Notes under the pieces: model-generated
Told to the model about the DNA's origin: nothing
Database searches by the model: none
Seen by the model: the letters and a program-made list of their open reading frames with translations, nothing else
Origin: Curtobacterium sp. MCPF17_002
GTDB lineage: Bacteria; Actinomycetota; Actinomycetes; Actinomycetales; Microbacteriaceae
Reading direction: 5' to 3'
Assembly: GCF_003234115.2 (NCBI RefSeq)
Contig: NZ_CP126251.1
Coordinates: 310,001 to 374,000, forward strand
DNA length: 64,000 bases
Part shown: one piece after another, positions 8,532 through 16,235 of the stretch
How positions within the stretch are numbered: the first letter of the stretch is position 1
How the letters are laid out: every line of letters starts with the position of its first letter
Translations under genes and position numbers: made by a program

Positions 8532-9206
8532 ATGCTCGAACACACCAGCGCGGACACGCACGCGGCAGCCGCCGCGGCCGCCACCCTGCACCTGCGCATC
8601 ACGATCGTCGGTGCGACCGTCGACCTGCTCCGGGACGTCCCGTTCCACGAAGCCCACGCCGGCCAGGTGGCCGAGCGCATCGGCATCTCCGTCGAGGAAC
8701 TCCGCCAGCACTTCCCGTCGTGGGACGGCCTCGTGCTCGCCGCCGTCGACCGGTGGAACGGGAACCGGATGGACGACGTGACCCGTGAGGTCGGGAACGG
8801 CTCGACCGTCCAGCTCCTCCGCTCGATCGTCGCCTCCAACGCCGAGGACCCGGCGCTCATGCGGCTCATGGTGGCGCTGCTCTCCGTCGCGGGGAACCCG
8901 CAGCACCCGATGGCGACGTACCTGCGGTCCCGGTACCAGCTGTTCTTCGCGCAGATCAAGCGCGGCCTGGAGCACGACGTCGCGGTCGGACGGGCTCCGC
9001 ACACGATGGACCCCCGCCGCGGCGCGGAGCAGCTCATCGCCCTCTACGAAGGGCTGCAGCTGCAGGCGCTCCTGCGCTCGGACCTCGACCTCGTGCCGGC
9101 GTTCGACCGTGCCGTCGCCCGGCTCGAGCGCGGCTGGATGGAACGGTACGAGCCGCAGGCGGCCAGGCGGCTCTCCACGTGGAGCGACGGCGGCTGGGAA
9201 CTCTGA
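8532..9206 (+). CDS. TetR family transcriptional regulator
   Basis: A 224-residue protein with a TetR-like helix-turn-helix near residues 40-65 (AGQVAERIGISVEELRQHFP; a Phe follows the recognition helix as in the family) and an all-helical ligand domain of the expected length. The ATG at 8532 has GGAGGG seven bases upstream and removes an Arg/Pro-rich leader from the longer reading frame. It is followed by a DUF2795 gene 76 bases downstream. Target and ligand unknown. Confidence 0.78.
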   Translation: MLEHTSADTHAAAAAAATLHLRITIVGATVDLLRDVPFHEAHAGQVAERIGISVEELRQHFPSWDGLVLAAVDRWNGNRMDDVTREVGNGSTVQLLRSIVASNAEDPALMRLMVALLSVAGNPQHPMATYLRSRYQLFFAQIKRGLEHDVAVGRAPHTMDPRRGAEQLIALYEGLQLQALLRSDLDLVPAFDRAVARLERGWMERYEPQAARRLSTWSDGGWEL

Positions 9207-9282
9207 GCCGTTCCGCGCGGTGACCGGATCGGCTCGCAGGAGCGTCGGCGTACTCGTTGGGTCTCCGACGGAAGGAGCCGAC

Positions 9283-9477
9283 ATGGCATCAGCGAACCCG
9301 ATCCAGGTCCAGAAGTACCTCAGCGGCATCGACTACCCGGCCTCGAAGGACGACATCGTCGCCACGGCCGAGAAGGAGGGGGCCGAGGGGGAGATCCTCG
9401 AGGCCCTGAAGAACATCCCCGACGGCGAGTACGACGCCCCCACCGCGGTGTCGAGCGCCGTCTCCGACGCCGGCTGA
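9283..9477 (+). CDS. DUF2795 domain small protein
   Basis: A 64-residue protein matching the DUF2795 pattern: VQKYLSGIDYPASKDDIVA, then an acidic helix and a helix with LKNIPDGEYDAP. DUF2795 proteins are small, widespread in actinobacteria and of unknown function; the family looks like a compact helical DNA- or protein-binding unit. GAAGGAG at 9271-9277 is a strong ribosome binding site. Convergent with the ThrE gene across a low-complexity CGTGC-rich tract. Confidence 0.88.
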   Translation: MASANPIQVQKYLSGIDYPASKDDIVATAEKEGAEGEILEALKNIPDGEYDAPTAVSSAVSDAG

Positions 9478-9484
9478 CCGGCGG

Positions 9485-9540
9485 TCTGCGCGCGCGCCCG
9501 TGCATGCGCGCGCCCGTGCCCGCGCCCGTGCACGCGCTTG
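9485..9540. repeat. CGCGCCCGTGC-rich low-complexity tract
   Basis: Three imperfect units of the type CGCGCGCCCGTGCA / GCGCGCGCCCGTGCC / CGCGCCCGTGCA follow one another. The tract is largely alternating purine-pyrimidine and lies between two convergent genes, so it may end transcription or adopt left-handed DNA under supercoiling. Confidence 0.65.
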
Positions 9541-9568
9541 CGTGCCGCCCGCGCAGCGCCGCTGCGCG

Positions 9569-11077
9569 TCAGCGCGGCCGCGGGCCCCTCGGCGTCGAAC
9601 CGTTGCCCGGGTCGTAGCCCGAGTCGCGGATGACCGGGATCGCGGTGGTGTCGTTGTGCACCGAGTGCACGACGACCCGCCGCGACCGGCGCAGGGCACG
9701 TCGTGCCCCCGGCGTGGCCACGAGCCCGCCGAGCACGAGGCCCGCCCCGATCCCGAGCGCCACGGACACCGCCGCGACGAAGTCCAGCGCGGCACTCGAC
9801 GACCCCGACATGAAGTTGAGGAGCGCGTTCGACACCGCGACGCCGGGCAGGAGTGCACCGCAGAACGCCGGCACCGAGATCGCCGCGACCGCCGTCCGCA
9901 TCCGCGCCGCCGCGATCGTCGACAGCACGCCGAGGAGCACCGCGGCGAGGAACGTCGCCCCGAGCAGCGGCAGCCCGAGGTCCCGCAGGCCGCGGAGCGC
10001 CGCGCCGGCGGCCACCGAGAACACGACGGCGACGGGGATCACCCGCGCGCTCGCCTGCTGCACGAAGCAGTTCGCCGCGGCCGACACCACCGTCAGCGCG
10101 AGGGAGGCCCAGAGCGACAGCACCGGCAGGACGATGCCGGATGGGTCCACCTCGATGTGCAGCCACTTCGTCACGGCGATGCCGGCCGGCACCCCCACCA
10201 CGATGGCCGCGATGACGAGCCCGATGTAGAACGCCCGCGCGACGGCCATGGCCCGGAACCCGGAGATCGCGTCCTGCGCCCAGGTCACCAGCGACGGGTG
10301 CGGCAAGAGGAGCACCACGAGCGCGGCCACCATCGTCGCCGCCTGGCCGGGGTGCAGGACGTCGGCCCAGATCGCCAGCGTGCCGATCGCCGACGCGACC
10401 GCTCCCTGCGCGCCGGACACGAAGAACTGCGGGAACCCCCGCCCGGTCAGCCAGCGGCCGGACACGATGATCCCGAGCATCAGGACGAACGCCCCCAGGC
10501 CGGCACGCCACCCGCCACCGGCCTGCATCGCGATCGAGATGCCGAGGATCGACAGACCGACGTCCGCGAGCCACGTCGGCCACCTCGGCGGCATCCGGAG
10601 CACGGCGACGAGGGCGCTCACCGCCGAGGTCATGTCGCGCTCGTCGTGGACGAGGTCGTCGACGATCTGGTTCGCCCGCGCCAGCCGGTCGAGGTCGGAG
10701 CCGTCGGACTGCACGGTCCGGACCTTCAGCAGGGGCGGGGTGTCGGACGGGGCGTACTGGATCGTCACCGAGCTGCCGGAGAAGTCGAGGTCGAGCGGTG
10801 CCAGGTTCCACTTCGTCGACACGGCGACGACGGCGGTCTCGACGCTCCGGGTGTCGGCACCGGAGGCGAGCATCACCTCGGCGAGGTCGAGGCAGAAGTC
10901 GACGATCTGCACCGGCGAGTACTGCTCGCGGGGCCGGGTGTCAGGCGCGACGTCCTCGTAGATGGTGCCGCGGAGCCGTGCGCGGGCGTCGCGGATGTCG
11001 TGCTGTGCGAGGTTGCGCACGCGGGGCCGGGGTGGTCGCCCCGGTCGCGGCACGCCGGGGAGGAACTGCTCGGCCAT
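9569..11077 (-). CDS. thrE: Threonine/serine exporter, ThrE family
   Basis: A 502-residue membrane protein with the ThrE arrangement: a cytoplasmic N-terminal part, a ThrP-type domain starting around residue 50 (FCLDLAEVMLASGADTRSVE is the signature), about five membrane helices in the region 160-300, and a second ThrE_2 membrane unit at about 310-455. ThrE exports L-threonine and L-serine using proton motive force. The C-terminal 45 residues are hydrophilic and basic. CACCAT six bases before the ATG may be a leaderless -10 box. Convergent with the DUF2795 gene; the small membrane protein at 11130 lies upstream on the same strand. Confidence 0.88.
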   Translation of the reverse strand: MAEQFLPGVPRPGRPPRPRVRNLAQHDIRDARARLRGTIYEDVAPDTRPREQYSPVQIVDFCLDLAEVMLASGADTRSVETAVVAVSTKWNLAPLDLDFSGSSVTIQYAPSDTPPLLKVRTVQSDGSDLDRLARANQIVDDLVHDERDMTSAVSALVAVLRMPPRWPTWLADVGLSILGISIAMQAGGGWRAGLGAFVLMLGIIVSGRWLTGRGFPQFFVSGAQGAVASAIGTLAIWADVLHPGQAATMVAALVVLLLPHPSLVTWAQDAISGFRAMAVARAFYIGLVIAAIVVGVPAGIAVTKWLHIEVDPSGIVLPVLSLWASLALTVVSAAANCFVQQASARVIPVAVVFSVAAGAALRGLRDLGLPLLGATFLAAVLLGVLSTIAAARMRTAVAAISVPAFCGALLPGVAVSNALLNFMSGSSSAALDFVAAVSVALGIGAGLVLGGLVATPGARRALRRSRRVVVHSVHNDTTAIPVIRDSGYDPGNGSTPRGPRPR

Positions 11078-11129
11078 CCCGCCATGGTGCCAGTCGCGGG
11101 CGCGCGAGTCCGAACGTCAGCTGGACGGG

Positions 11130-11387
11130 TCAGCGGCTCCGTCGGACACTGAGCCGGCCGAGGGTGAACGCCGCCGCGATCACGCCGACGAGCACGAGCA
11201 CCGGCCCGGCCGTCAGCTGCCAGGGTCGCGTCCCGGCGACGAACGCGTAGTCCGACTGCGGCGCGAACGCGAACCACCCGGACGACGACGGCGGTGCGGT
11301 GAGCACGAGCACGGCGCCGATGACGACGGCCAGCAGACCGAGCCAGAGGGTGGCGTGGGTCCGGGTGGCGAGGAGGCGACGGGGCAC
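11130..11387 (-). CDS. Small two-helix membrane protein
   Basis: The GTG at 11387 gives an 85-residue protein with membrane helices at about residues 13-32 and 54-76 and a central loop with FAFAPQSDYAFV. A longer frame from 11438 is rejected because its first 17 codons are the translation of the dispersed palindrome at 11410-11453. The compact hairpin membrane topology is common among actinobacterial hypothetical proteins. It may form a transcription unit with thrE, 52 bases downstream. Confidence 0.65.
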   Translation of the reverse strand: MPRRLLATRTHATLWLGLLAVVIGAVLVLTAPPSSSGWFAFAPQSDYAFVAGTRPWQLTAGPVLVLVGVIAAAFTLGRLSVRRSR

Positions 11388-11409
11388 GGCACCCAGCGTA
11401 GGTGGATGA

Positions 11410-11453
11410 CGGACTGGAGGCGCGGTGCCAGCTGGCACCGCGCCTCCAGTCCG
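11410..11453. repeat. Dispersed palindrome, full copy B (perfect 44 bp)
   Basis: Positions 11410-11453 form an uninterrupted 44-base perfect palindrome (21-base arms plus the self-complementary centre). The arms carry CGGACTGGAGGCGCGGTGCC. It lies between the osmC gene end and the start of the small membrane protein gene, both on the minus strand. Confidence 0.9.
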
Positions 11454-11483
11454 CCGGGTGGTCCCGGCTCCTGCGCCTGCTCG

Positions 11484-11924
11484 CTACTGTTCGAACGTCG
11501 CGTGCAGCGTGATCTCGACACCGGTCAGCGCCTTGCTGACGGGGCAGGTCGCCTTGGCGTCCTCGGCGGCCTTGAGGAAGGTCGCCTCGTCGATGCCGGC
11601 GACCTCGCCGCTGACGGTGAGGACGATCCCAGTGAGGCGGAAGCCGCCGGCCGGGTCCGGGCCGAGCGAGACGTCGGCCTTGACGTCGAGGGCCTCGACC
11701 GTGCCGCCGGCCTCGCCGAGGACGGCGGAGAACTGCATGGCGTAGCAGGCGGAGTGCGCTGCGGCGATGAGTTCTTCGGGGCTGGTGGTGCCGCCGGCGT
11801 CGTCGGCTGCGCGCTTCGGGAACGAGACGTCGTAGGTGCCGACCTTCGAGCTGGAGAGTTCGACCTGGCCGGAGCCGTCCTCGAGGCCGCCGTTCCAGGC
11901 GGTACGTGCGGTGCGCGTGGGCAT
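11484..11924 (-). CDS. OsmC family peroxiredoxin (organic hydroperoxide resistance)
   Basis: A 146-residue OsmC/Ohr-type thiol peroxidase that reduces organic hydroperoxides in the cytoplasm. The first catalytic cysteine is in AAHSACYAMQFS (near residue 59) and the second in KATCPVSKAL (near 125), the normal spacing. The N-terminal TARTAWNGGLEDGSG is typical of the OsmC subfamily. The ATG at 11924 has GAAAGGAG upstream. It is divergent from the zinc alcohol dehydrogenase at 12087; the intergenic region holds a GAAC-N4-GTTC dyad at 11985-12000. Confidence 0.92.
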   Translation of the reverse strand: MPTRTARTAWNGGLEDGSGQVELSSSKVGTYDVSFPKRAADDAGGTTSPEELIAAAHSACYAMQFSAVLGEAGGTVEALDVKADVSLGPDPAGGFRLTGIVLTVSGEVAGIDEATFLKAAEDAKATCPVSKALTGVEITLHATFEQ

Positions 11925-11984
11925 GGCCGCTCCTTTCGTGTGGGGGATGGGTCCCGGGTGGGACCGTCGCACCCGAGTCAATCG

Positions 11985-12000
11985 GAGAACGAACGTTCTC
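11985..12000. promoter_or_regulatory. GAGAAC-N4-GTTCTC dyad (LexA/SOS-box-like) between osmC and adh
   Basis: GAGAACGAACGTTCTC contains GAAC-N4-GTTC, the core of the Gram-positive/actinobacterial LexA box, with one further matching base pair each side. The flanking bases are not the full TCGAAC/GTTCGA consensus, and neither neighbour is a classical SOS gene, so another dimeric regulator is equally likely. Confidence 0.4.
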
Positions 12001-12086
12001 GCAACGCGCTCTCGGGGAAGACGCAGGATCCGATCGGGCGTTTTAAACGACAGGTGTAGCGTGAGTGGCAATCAAAGGAGAGACGC

Positions 12087-13130
12087 ATGCGCGCCGTCGT
12101 GTTCGAGCAGTACCAGACCTTCCCGTCCCTGACGGAGGTCCCGAAGCCCACTCCCGGGCCGGGGGAGGTGCTCCTCAAGGTCGCCGGTGCCGGCGCCTGC
12201 CACTCCGACGTCGCCGTGTACCGCGAGTTCGCCGCCGGCGCCCCTGGCGCCCAGCAGCCCCCGTTCGTCCTCGGCCACGAGAACTCCGGCTGGGTCGAGT
12301 CGGTCGGCGACGGCGTCACCGGCTTCACGGAGGGCGACGCGTACCTCGTCTACGGACCGGTCGGCTGCGGCCACTGCTCGTACTGCTCCAAGGGGCAGGA
12401 CACCTACTGCGAGAACGCCGCGACGAACCCGTACATGGGCATCGGCCTCGGTCGCGACGGCGGCATGGCGGAGTACGTCACCGTCCCCGCCCGGAACCTC
12501 GTGCCGCTCGGCGACGCCGACCCGATCGCCGCCGCGCCGCTCAGCGACGCCGCACTCACGCCGTACCACGCGATCAAGAACGCGCTGCCGAACCTCGCCG
12601 GCGGGGGCAAGTACGCCCTCGTCGTCGGACTCGGCGGCCTCGGGCAGATCGCCGTCCAGATCCTCACCGCCCTCACCGGCGCCACCGTCATCGCGACGGA
12701 CATGAAGCAGGATGCCATGGACCGCGCCGCCGAACGCGGCGCGATCACCGTCCCCGGTGGGCCCGACCAGGTCGCCGCCATCCGTGCGATCACCGGCGGA
12801 CGCGGCGTCGACGCCGCGTTCGACTTCGTCGGCGCGACCCCGACGATCACGACCGCCCAGGCGTCGATGGCCATCGGGGGGCGGTTCACGGTCGTCGGCA
12901 TCGCCGGCGGGACCACCGAGTGGAACTTCTTCTCGACGCCGTACGAGTCGACGATCACGAACACCTACTGGGGCACCATCGCGGACCTGCACGAGGTCGT
13001 CGCGATGTACCGAGCCGGCCAGATCGTGCCCGACGTCGAGCGGTACGCGCTGGCGGACGCGCTCGAGGCGTACCGGAAGCTCGAGGCCGGCGAGCTCTCC
13101 GGACGTGCGGTCGTCGTCCCCACCGCCTGA
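12087..13130 (+). CDS. Zinc-dependent alcohol dehydrogenase, NAD(P)-binding
   Basis: A 347-residue medium-chain dehydrogenase/reductase. Catalytic zinc ligands Cys38 and the His64-Glu65 pair are present, the structural zinc loop has Cys94, Cys97, Cys100 and Cys108, and the cofactor loop is VVGLGGLGQIA. This fits the AdhA/propanol-preferring alcohol dehydrogenase group acting on primary or aromatic alcohols. AAAGGAGAGACGC is an ideal ribosome binding site. The AT-rich patch GTTTTAAACG at 12040-12049 may belong to the promoter. A 10-bp-arm hairpin at 13161-13195 follows. Confidence 0.9.
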   Translation: MRAVVFEQYQTFPSLTEVPKPTPGPGEVLLKVAGAGACHSDVAVYREFAAGAPGAQQPPFVLGHENSGWVESVGDGVTGFTEGDAYLVYGPVGCGHCSYCSKGQDTYCENAATNPYMGIGLGRDGGMAEYVTVPARNLVPLGDADPIAAAPLSDAALTPYHAIKNALPNLAGGGKYALVVGLGGLGQIAVQILTALTGATVIATDMKQDAMDRAAERGAITVPGGPDQVAAIRAITGGRGVDAAFDFVGATPTITTAQASMAIGGRFTVVGIAGGTTEWNFFSTPYESTITNTYWGTIADLHEVVAMYRAGQIVPDVERYALADALEAYRKLEAGELSGRAVVVPTA

Positions 13131-13160
13131 GACCGCTTCGGTAACGATTCCGGCACGACC

Positions 13161-13195
13161 CGGCCCCGTGTGGTTATCGTGAGCCCACGGGGCCG
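13161..13195 (+). terminator. Hairpin after alcohol dehydrogenase gene
   Basis: CGGCCCCGTG (13161-13170) pairs with CACGGGGCCG (13186-13195). No T-tract follows. TATCGT at 13175-13180 in the loop could be the -10 box of the next gene pair, so this region may serve both purposes. Confidence 0.45.
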
Positions 13196-13220
13196 CACCG
13201 GCACCGGGCAGGAGGGGGCC

Positions 13221-13565
13221 ATGACCGGGAACGCCGACCACACCGAGGCCGTGGCGCGGCCGCGCAACGAGAGCGGCACGCAGGTCACGATGGGGATCCC
13301 CTACGACCCCCCGGAGCGAGGCGCCGGTGCGTCCGTCGCCGCTCCCGTCACCCGGGCCGGGCTCGTCTGGCGGGTCGTCGCCTCGCTGGTGCTCGCCGTG
13401 CTCGGAGTGAACGCGCTCGTCCGGATGGTCCCGCTGCTCCAGGACGCCAACACCGATCCCGGGAGCGGCGCGTGGGTCGGGGCGCTCGGACTGCTCGTCC
13501 TGGCTGCACTCTTCCTCGCCTACCCGGTCGTGAACGTCGTGCGGTGGGTCCGCGCACGCCGGTGA
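13221..13565 (+). CDS. Small two-helix membrane protein, first of tandem pair
   Basis: A 114-residue protein with a hydrophilic N-terminal 45 residues and two membrane helices (VTRAGLVWRVVASLVLAVLG region and LGLLVLAALFLAYPVVNVVR region), ending in Arg-rich sequence. GGAGGGGG lies directly upstream of the ATG. It overlaps by four bases (GTGA) with a paralogue that shares the same two helices, so the two are translationally coupled and probably arose by tandem duplication. Function unknown; possibly a hetero-oligomeric membrane complex. Confidence 0.72.
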   Translation: MTGNADHTEAVARPRNESGTQVTMGIPYDPPERGAGASVAAPVTRAGLVWRVVASLVLAVLGVNALVRMVPLLQDANTDPGSGAWVGALGLLVLAALFLAYPVVNVVRWVRARR

Positions 13566-13921
13566 ATCGGGAGCCGAGCCGGGCACCGGAACGCGACGAG
13601 GCAACGCTCCGGAGGAGCATCGCCAACGCCAGCCCCGGCAACATCGGCTTCGCGTACACCGCGCCCGAAGGCGGCGCCGAGCCCGAGGCACCCGTCACCC
13701 GGCTCGGCCTGGTGTGGCGGATCGCCGCGTCACTCGTGCTCGCCGCCGTCGGCATCAACGCCGTCGTCCAGATCGTCCGGATCCTCGTCCAGCCCGAGGC
13801 GGCGTGGGTCGCCGCGCTCGGCATGGCCGTCGTCGCCCTGCTGACGCTCGCCTACCCGGTCGTGAACGTCGTGCGGTGGGTCCGCGCAGTGCGTCGCAGG
13901 GGTCAGCGGCCCGCCGCGTAG
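13562..13921 (+). CDS. Small two-helix membrane protein, second of tandem pair
   Basis: A 119-residue paralogue of the preceding protein: both contain VTR-x-GLVWR, ASLVLA and LAYPVVNVVRWVRA. A 42-base stretch is identical in DNA (13515-13556 and 13847-13888). The GTG start overlaps the upstream stop. Its last 19 bases overlap the 3' end of the convergent gamma-glutamyltransferase gene, so the two transcripts are complementary at their ends. Function unknown. Confidence 0.72.
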   Translation: MNREPSRAPERDEATLRRSIANASPGNIGFAYTAPEGGAEPEAPVTRLGLVWRIAASLVLAAVGINAVVQIVRILVQPEAAWVAALGMAVVALLTLAYPVVNVVRWVRAVRRRGQRPAA

Positions 13922-15786
13922 CCCTGCCCGCCGCGGGAGTTCGCCGCGGCTCCGAGCACGCCGGTCTCCGGATCGCGGGTCACGCAGGAGATCCGACCGA
14001 GGGACCAGTCGCCGGCACGCGTGACGACGTGCCCGCGTGCCTCGAGGCCAGCGATCACCTCGTCGCCGAGTCGGTCCTCGACCACGAGCCCCGCCGGCTC
14101 CCACGTGCGCGGCCAGAACGACCCCGGGAACGACGTGGTGTGCAGCGACGGCGCATCGATCGCCTGCTGCGGCGAGTACCCGCCGACGATCCACCGCAGC
14201 AGGAACAGCAGCTGCCACTGGTCCTGCTGGTCACCGCCCGGGGAACCGAGGGCGGCCACGGGGACGCCGTCGCGCAGGACGAGCGTCGGCGTCAGGGTCG
14301 TGCGGGGGCGCTCGCCGGGTCGGAGCGTGGACGCCGTGCCCTCCTCGAGCCAGGTCATCTGCAGGCGCGTGCCGAGGCAGAACCCGAGCTCCGGGATGGT
14401 GGGCGACGACTGCAGCCAGCCGCCGGACGGGGTCGCGCTGACGATGTTGCCCCAGCGGTCGACGACGTCGATGTGGACCGTGTCGCCGCGCGTCTCGCCG
14501 TCCGGCGCGACGAACGGCTCGCCGCGGTCCTCGACGGGAGCGGCCGGCGGGACCTCGGCGGCGCGGGCGACCTGCACGGTCGGCTCCCCGACGCCGCTGC
14601 CGGCGACGGCACCGGCTGCCTCGGCCTCGTGCTGCGTGCGGACCGGGGGCAGCGCGTGCGCGACGCCGCCGACGGAGCCGGGCCGGAGCTCCGCGGACGC
14701 CCGCTCGCCGATCAGCGCGCGGCGCTCGTCGGAGTACGCGTCGGAGAGCAGCACGTCGAGGGGGACGTCACCGTCGCCGTAGAACGCCTCGCGGTCGGCG
14801 AGCGCGAGCTTCTGCGCCTCGACCACCGTGTGGGCGCCGATCTCGGTGGACGGGTCGAGCAGGGCGTCGTCGAGCGGTTCGAGCAGCCGGAGGGTCTGCA
14901 GGAGCGCGGGACCCTGCCCCCACGCGCCGGTCTTCGCGATCGTGCACCCGCGGAACTCGGCGGTCGTCGCGGGCTCGTAGGACGCCCGGAACGCGGCGAG
15001 GTCGGAGGCCCGGATGACCCCGGCGTGGTCGGAGCCGGACGAGTGCCGGTGCGGCTGCCGGACGAAGCGGTCGATCGTGGCGGCGACGAAGCCGTCGGCC
15101 CACTCGCTCCGCGCGGCGTCGATGCGGGCGGTGCGGCTGCCGGCGCCGTCGCCGGCGGCGACGAGCCGGTCGAGGACCGACGCGAGTGCCTCGTTGCGCA
15201 CCAGGTCCCCGGGGACCGGCACCGCGCCTCCAGGCAGCCACTGCGTGGCAGAGGTGGGCCAGTGGTCACGGAACAGGCCGGCGACGGCGGTGATCGTGCG
15301 CACCACGGCGGGCGCGACCGGGTGTCCGTCGCGTGCGTAGTCGATCGCCGGGGCGAGCACGTCGGCGAGGTCCCACGTGCCGTGGTCGCGGAGCAGGAGG
15401 AGCCACGCGTCGACCGCTCCGGGGACGGCCGCGGCGAGGGCGCCGGAGCCGGGGACGAGGTCGAGGCCCTCGGCGCGGTAGTGCTCCGGCGTGGCCGCTG
15501 CCGGTGCCGGGCCCTGGCCGGAGAGCACGATCGGCGTGGGGTCGTCGGCCGTGGCGAAGACCGCGGTGAGGTCCCCGCCGGGGCCGTTGAGGTGCGGTTC
15601 CACCACGTGCAGCACGAACGCGCCCGCGACCGCGGCGTCGAACGCGTTGCCGCCGCGTTCGAGGACGGACTGCGCCGTGGCCGTGGCGATCCAGTGGGTC
15701 GAGGCGGCCATCCCGAAGGTGCCGCCGAGGTCGGGGCGGGTGGTGTGGGTGGCGGGCGGGACGAAGGCGGAGTTCGGCGTCGGCAT
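13903..15786 (-). CDS. Gamma-glutamyltransferase family protein
   Basis: A 627-residue Ntn-hydrolase of the GGT/cephalosporin acylase group, made as a proenzyme that cleaves itself before a Thr. The expected nucleophile is Thr436 in GDTVHIDVVDRWGN; upstream GGNAFDAAVAGAF and HLNGPGGDL, and downstream GGWLQSSPT and GSPGGDQQ, are family landmarks. There is no obvious signal peptide, so it may be cytoplasmic, unlike periplasmic GGTs, and the real substrate may be a gamma-glutamyl peptide or an acyl amide. The dispersed palindrome's right arm (15218-15235) is read through in frame. Divergent from the ArsR gene. Confidence 0.88.
   Translation of the reverse strand: MPTPNSAFVPPATHTTRPDLGGTFGMAASTHWIATATAQSVLERGGNAFDAAVAGAFVLHVVEPHLNGPGGDLTAVFATADDPTPIVLSGQGPAPAAATPEHYRAEGLDLVPGSGALAAAVPGAVDAWLLLLRDHGTWDLADVLAPAIDYARDGHPVAPAVVRTITAVAGLFRDHWPTSATQWLPGGAVPVPGDLVRNEALASVLDRLVAAGDGAGSRTARIDAARSEWADGFVAATIDRFVRQPHRHSSGSDHAGVIRASDLAAFRASYEPATTAEFRGCTIAKTGAWGQGPALLQTLRLLEPLDDALLDPSTEIGAHTVVEAQKLALADREAFYGDGDVPLDVLLSDAYSDERRALIGERASAELRPGSVGGVAHALPPVRTQHEAEAAGAVAGSGVGEPTVQVARAAEVPPAAPVEDRGEPFVAPDGETRGDTVHIDVVDRWGNIVSATPSGGWLQSSPTIPELGFCLGTRLQMTWLEEGTASTLRPGERPRTTLTPTLVLRDGVPVAALGSPGGDQQDQWQLLFLLRWIVGGYSPQQAIDAPSLHTTSFPGSFWPRTWEPAGLVVEDRLGDEVIAGLEARGHVVTRAGDWSLGRISCVTRDPETGVLGAAANSRGGQGYAAGR
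15218..15235. repeat. Palindrome half copy inside GGT coding sequence
   Basis: GGCACCGCGCCTCCAGGC equals the right arm of the dispersed palindrome and encodes part of the GGAVP segment (minus strand) without breaking the frame. Confidence 0.65.
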
Positions 15787-15822
15787 GACTCCATCTTGCG
15801 CGCTGCCGGGAGGACGCCCATA

Positions 15823-15856
15823 CTGAACACGTCAGTTAATTAACCGGCAGGTTCAG
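15823..15856. promoter_or_regulatory. 34-bp imperfect palindrome upstream of arsR-type gene
   Basis: CTGAAC (15823-15828) and GTTCAG (15851-15856) are centred on the perfect inner dyad GTTAATTAAC (15835-15844); 13 of 17 positions match across the axis. It is the only AT-rich patch between the GGT and ArsR genes and is a good candidate operator for the ArsR protein, which would then control itself and possibly the GGT gene. Confidence 0.6.
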
Positions 15857-15869
15857 CAAGGAGGCCCGC

Positions 15870-16235
15870 GTGGACACCGACCGCATCGACGACGTCCTGT
15901 CCGCGCTGGCCGACCCGATCCGCCGGCGCATCGTCGAACGACTCGGGAAGGGCGAGGCCACGGTCACCGACCTCTCCGCCCCGTTCGACGTCAGCGGCCC
16001 GGCGATCTCCCGGCACCTCGGGATCCTCGAGCGCGCCGGCCTCATCACCCGTGAGCGCCACGGCACCTGGCGCACGTGCCGCCTCCGGCCCGAGGCCGTC
16101 GTCGACCTCGGCGCGTGGCTGGGCGGGCTGCAGCCCGTCTGGGACAGCCGCTTCGACAGCCTGGAGGCAGTGCTCGCCGCCCGCACGGACGTCACCCCCG
16201 TCACGCACCACCACCACATCCAGGAGCAGTCATGA
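15870..16235 (+). CDS. ArsR family transcriptional regulator
   Basis: A 121-residue winged-helix repressor. LSALADPIRRRIVERLGKGE, then DLSAPFDVSGPAISRHLGIL and RERHGTWRTCRLRPE are the standard ArsR segments. The metal-site cysteine motif of ArsR/SmtB is absent, and the protein ends with HHHHIQEQS. It overlaps the SRPBCC gene by four bases (ATGA); such ArsR-SRPBCC pairs usually regulate themselves. The GTG has AAGGAGG upstream. Confidence 0.92.
   Translation: MDTDRIDDVLSALADPIRRRIVERLGKGEATVTDLSAPFDVSGPAISRHLGILERAGLITRERHGTWRTCRLRPEAVVDLGAWLGGLQPVWDSRFDSLEAVLAARTDVTPVTHHHHIQEQS

Noticed and set aside
9500..11152. A 550-codon plus-strand open frame opposite thrE
   Set aside because: Arg/His/Asp-rich shadow; thrE has clear ThrE family motifs and membrane helices.
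11388..11438. N-terminal extension of the small membrane protein from ATG 11438
   Set aside because: The extra residues are the translation of the dispersed palindrome, and a GTG immediately before the hydrophobic protein gives a more natural start.
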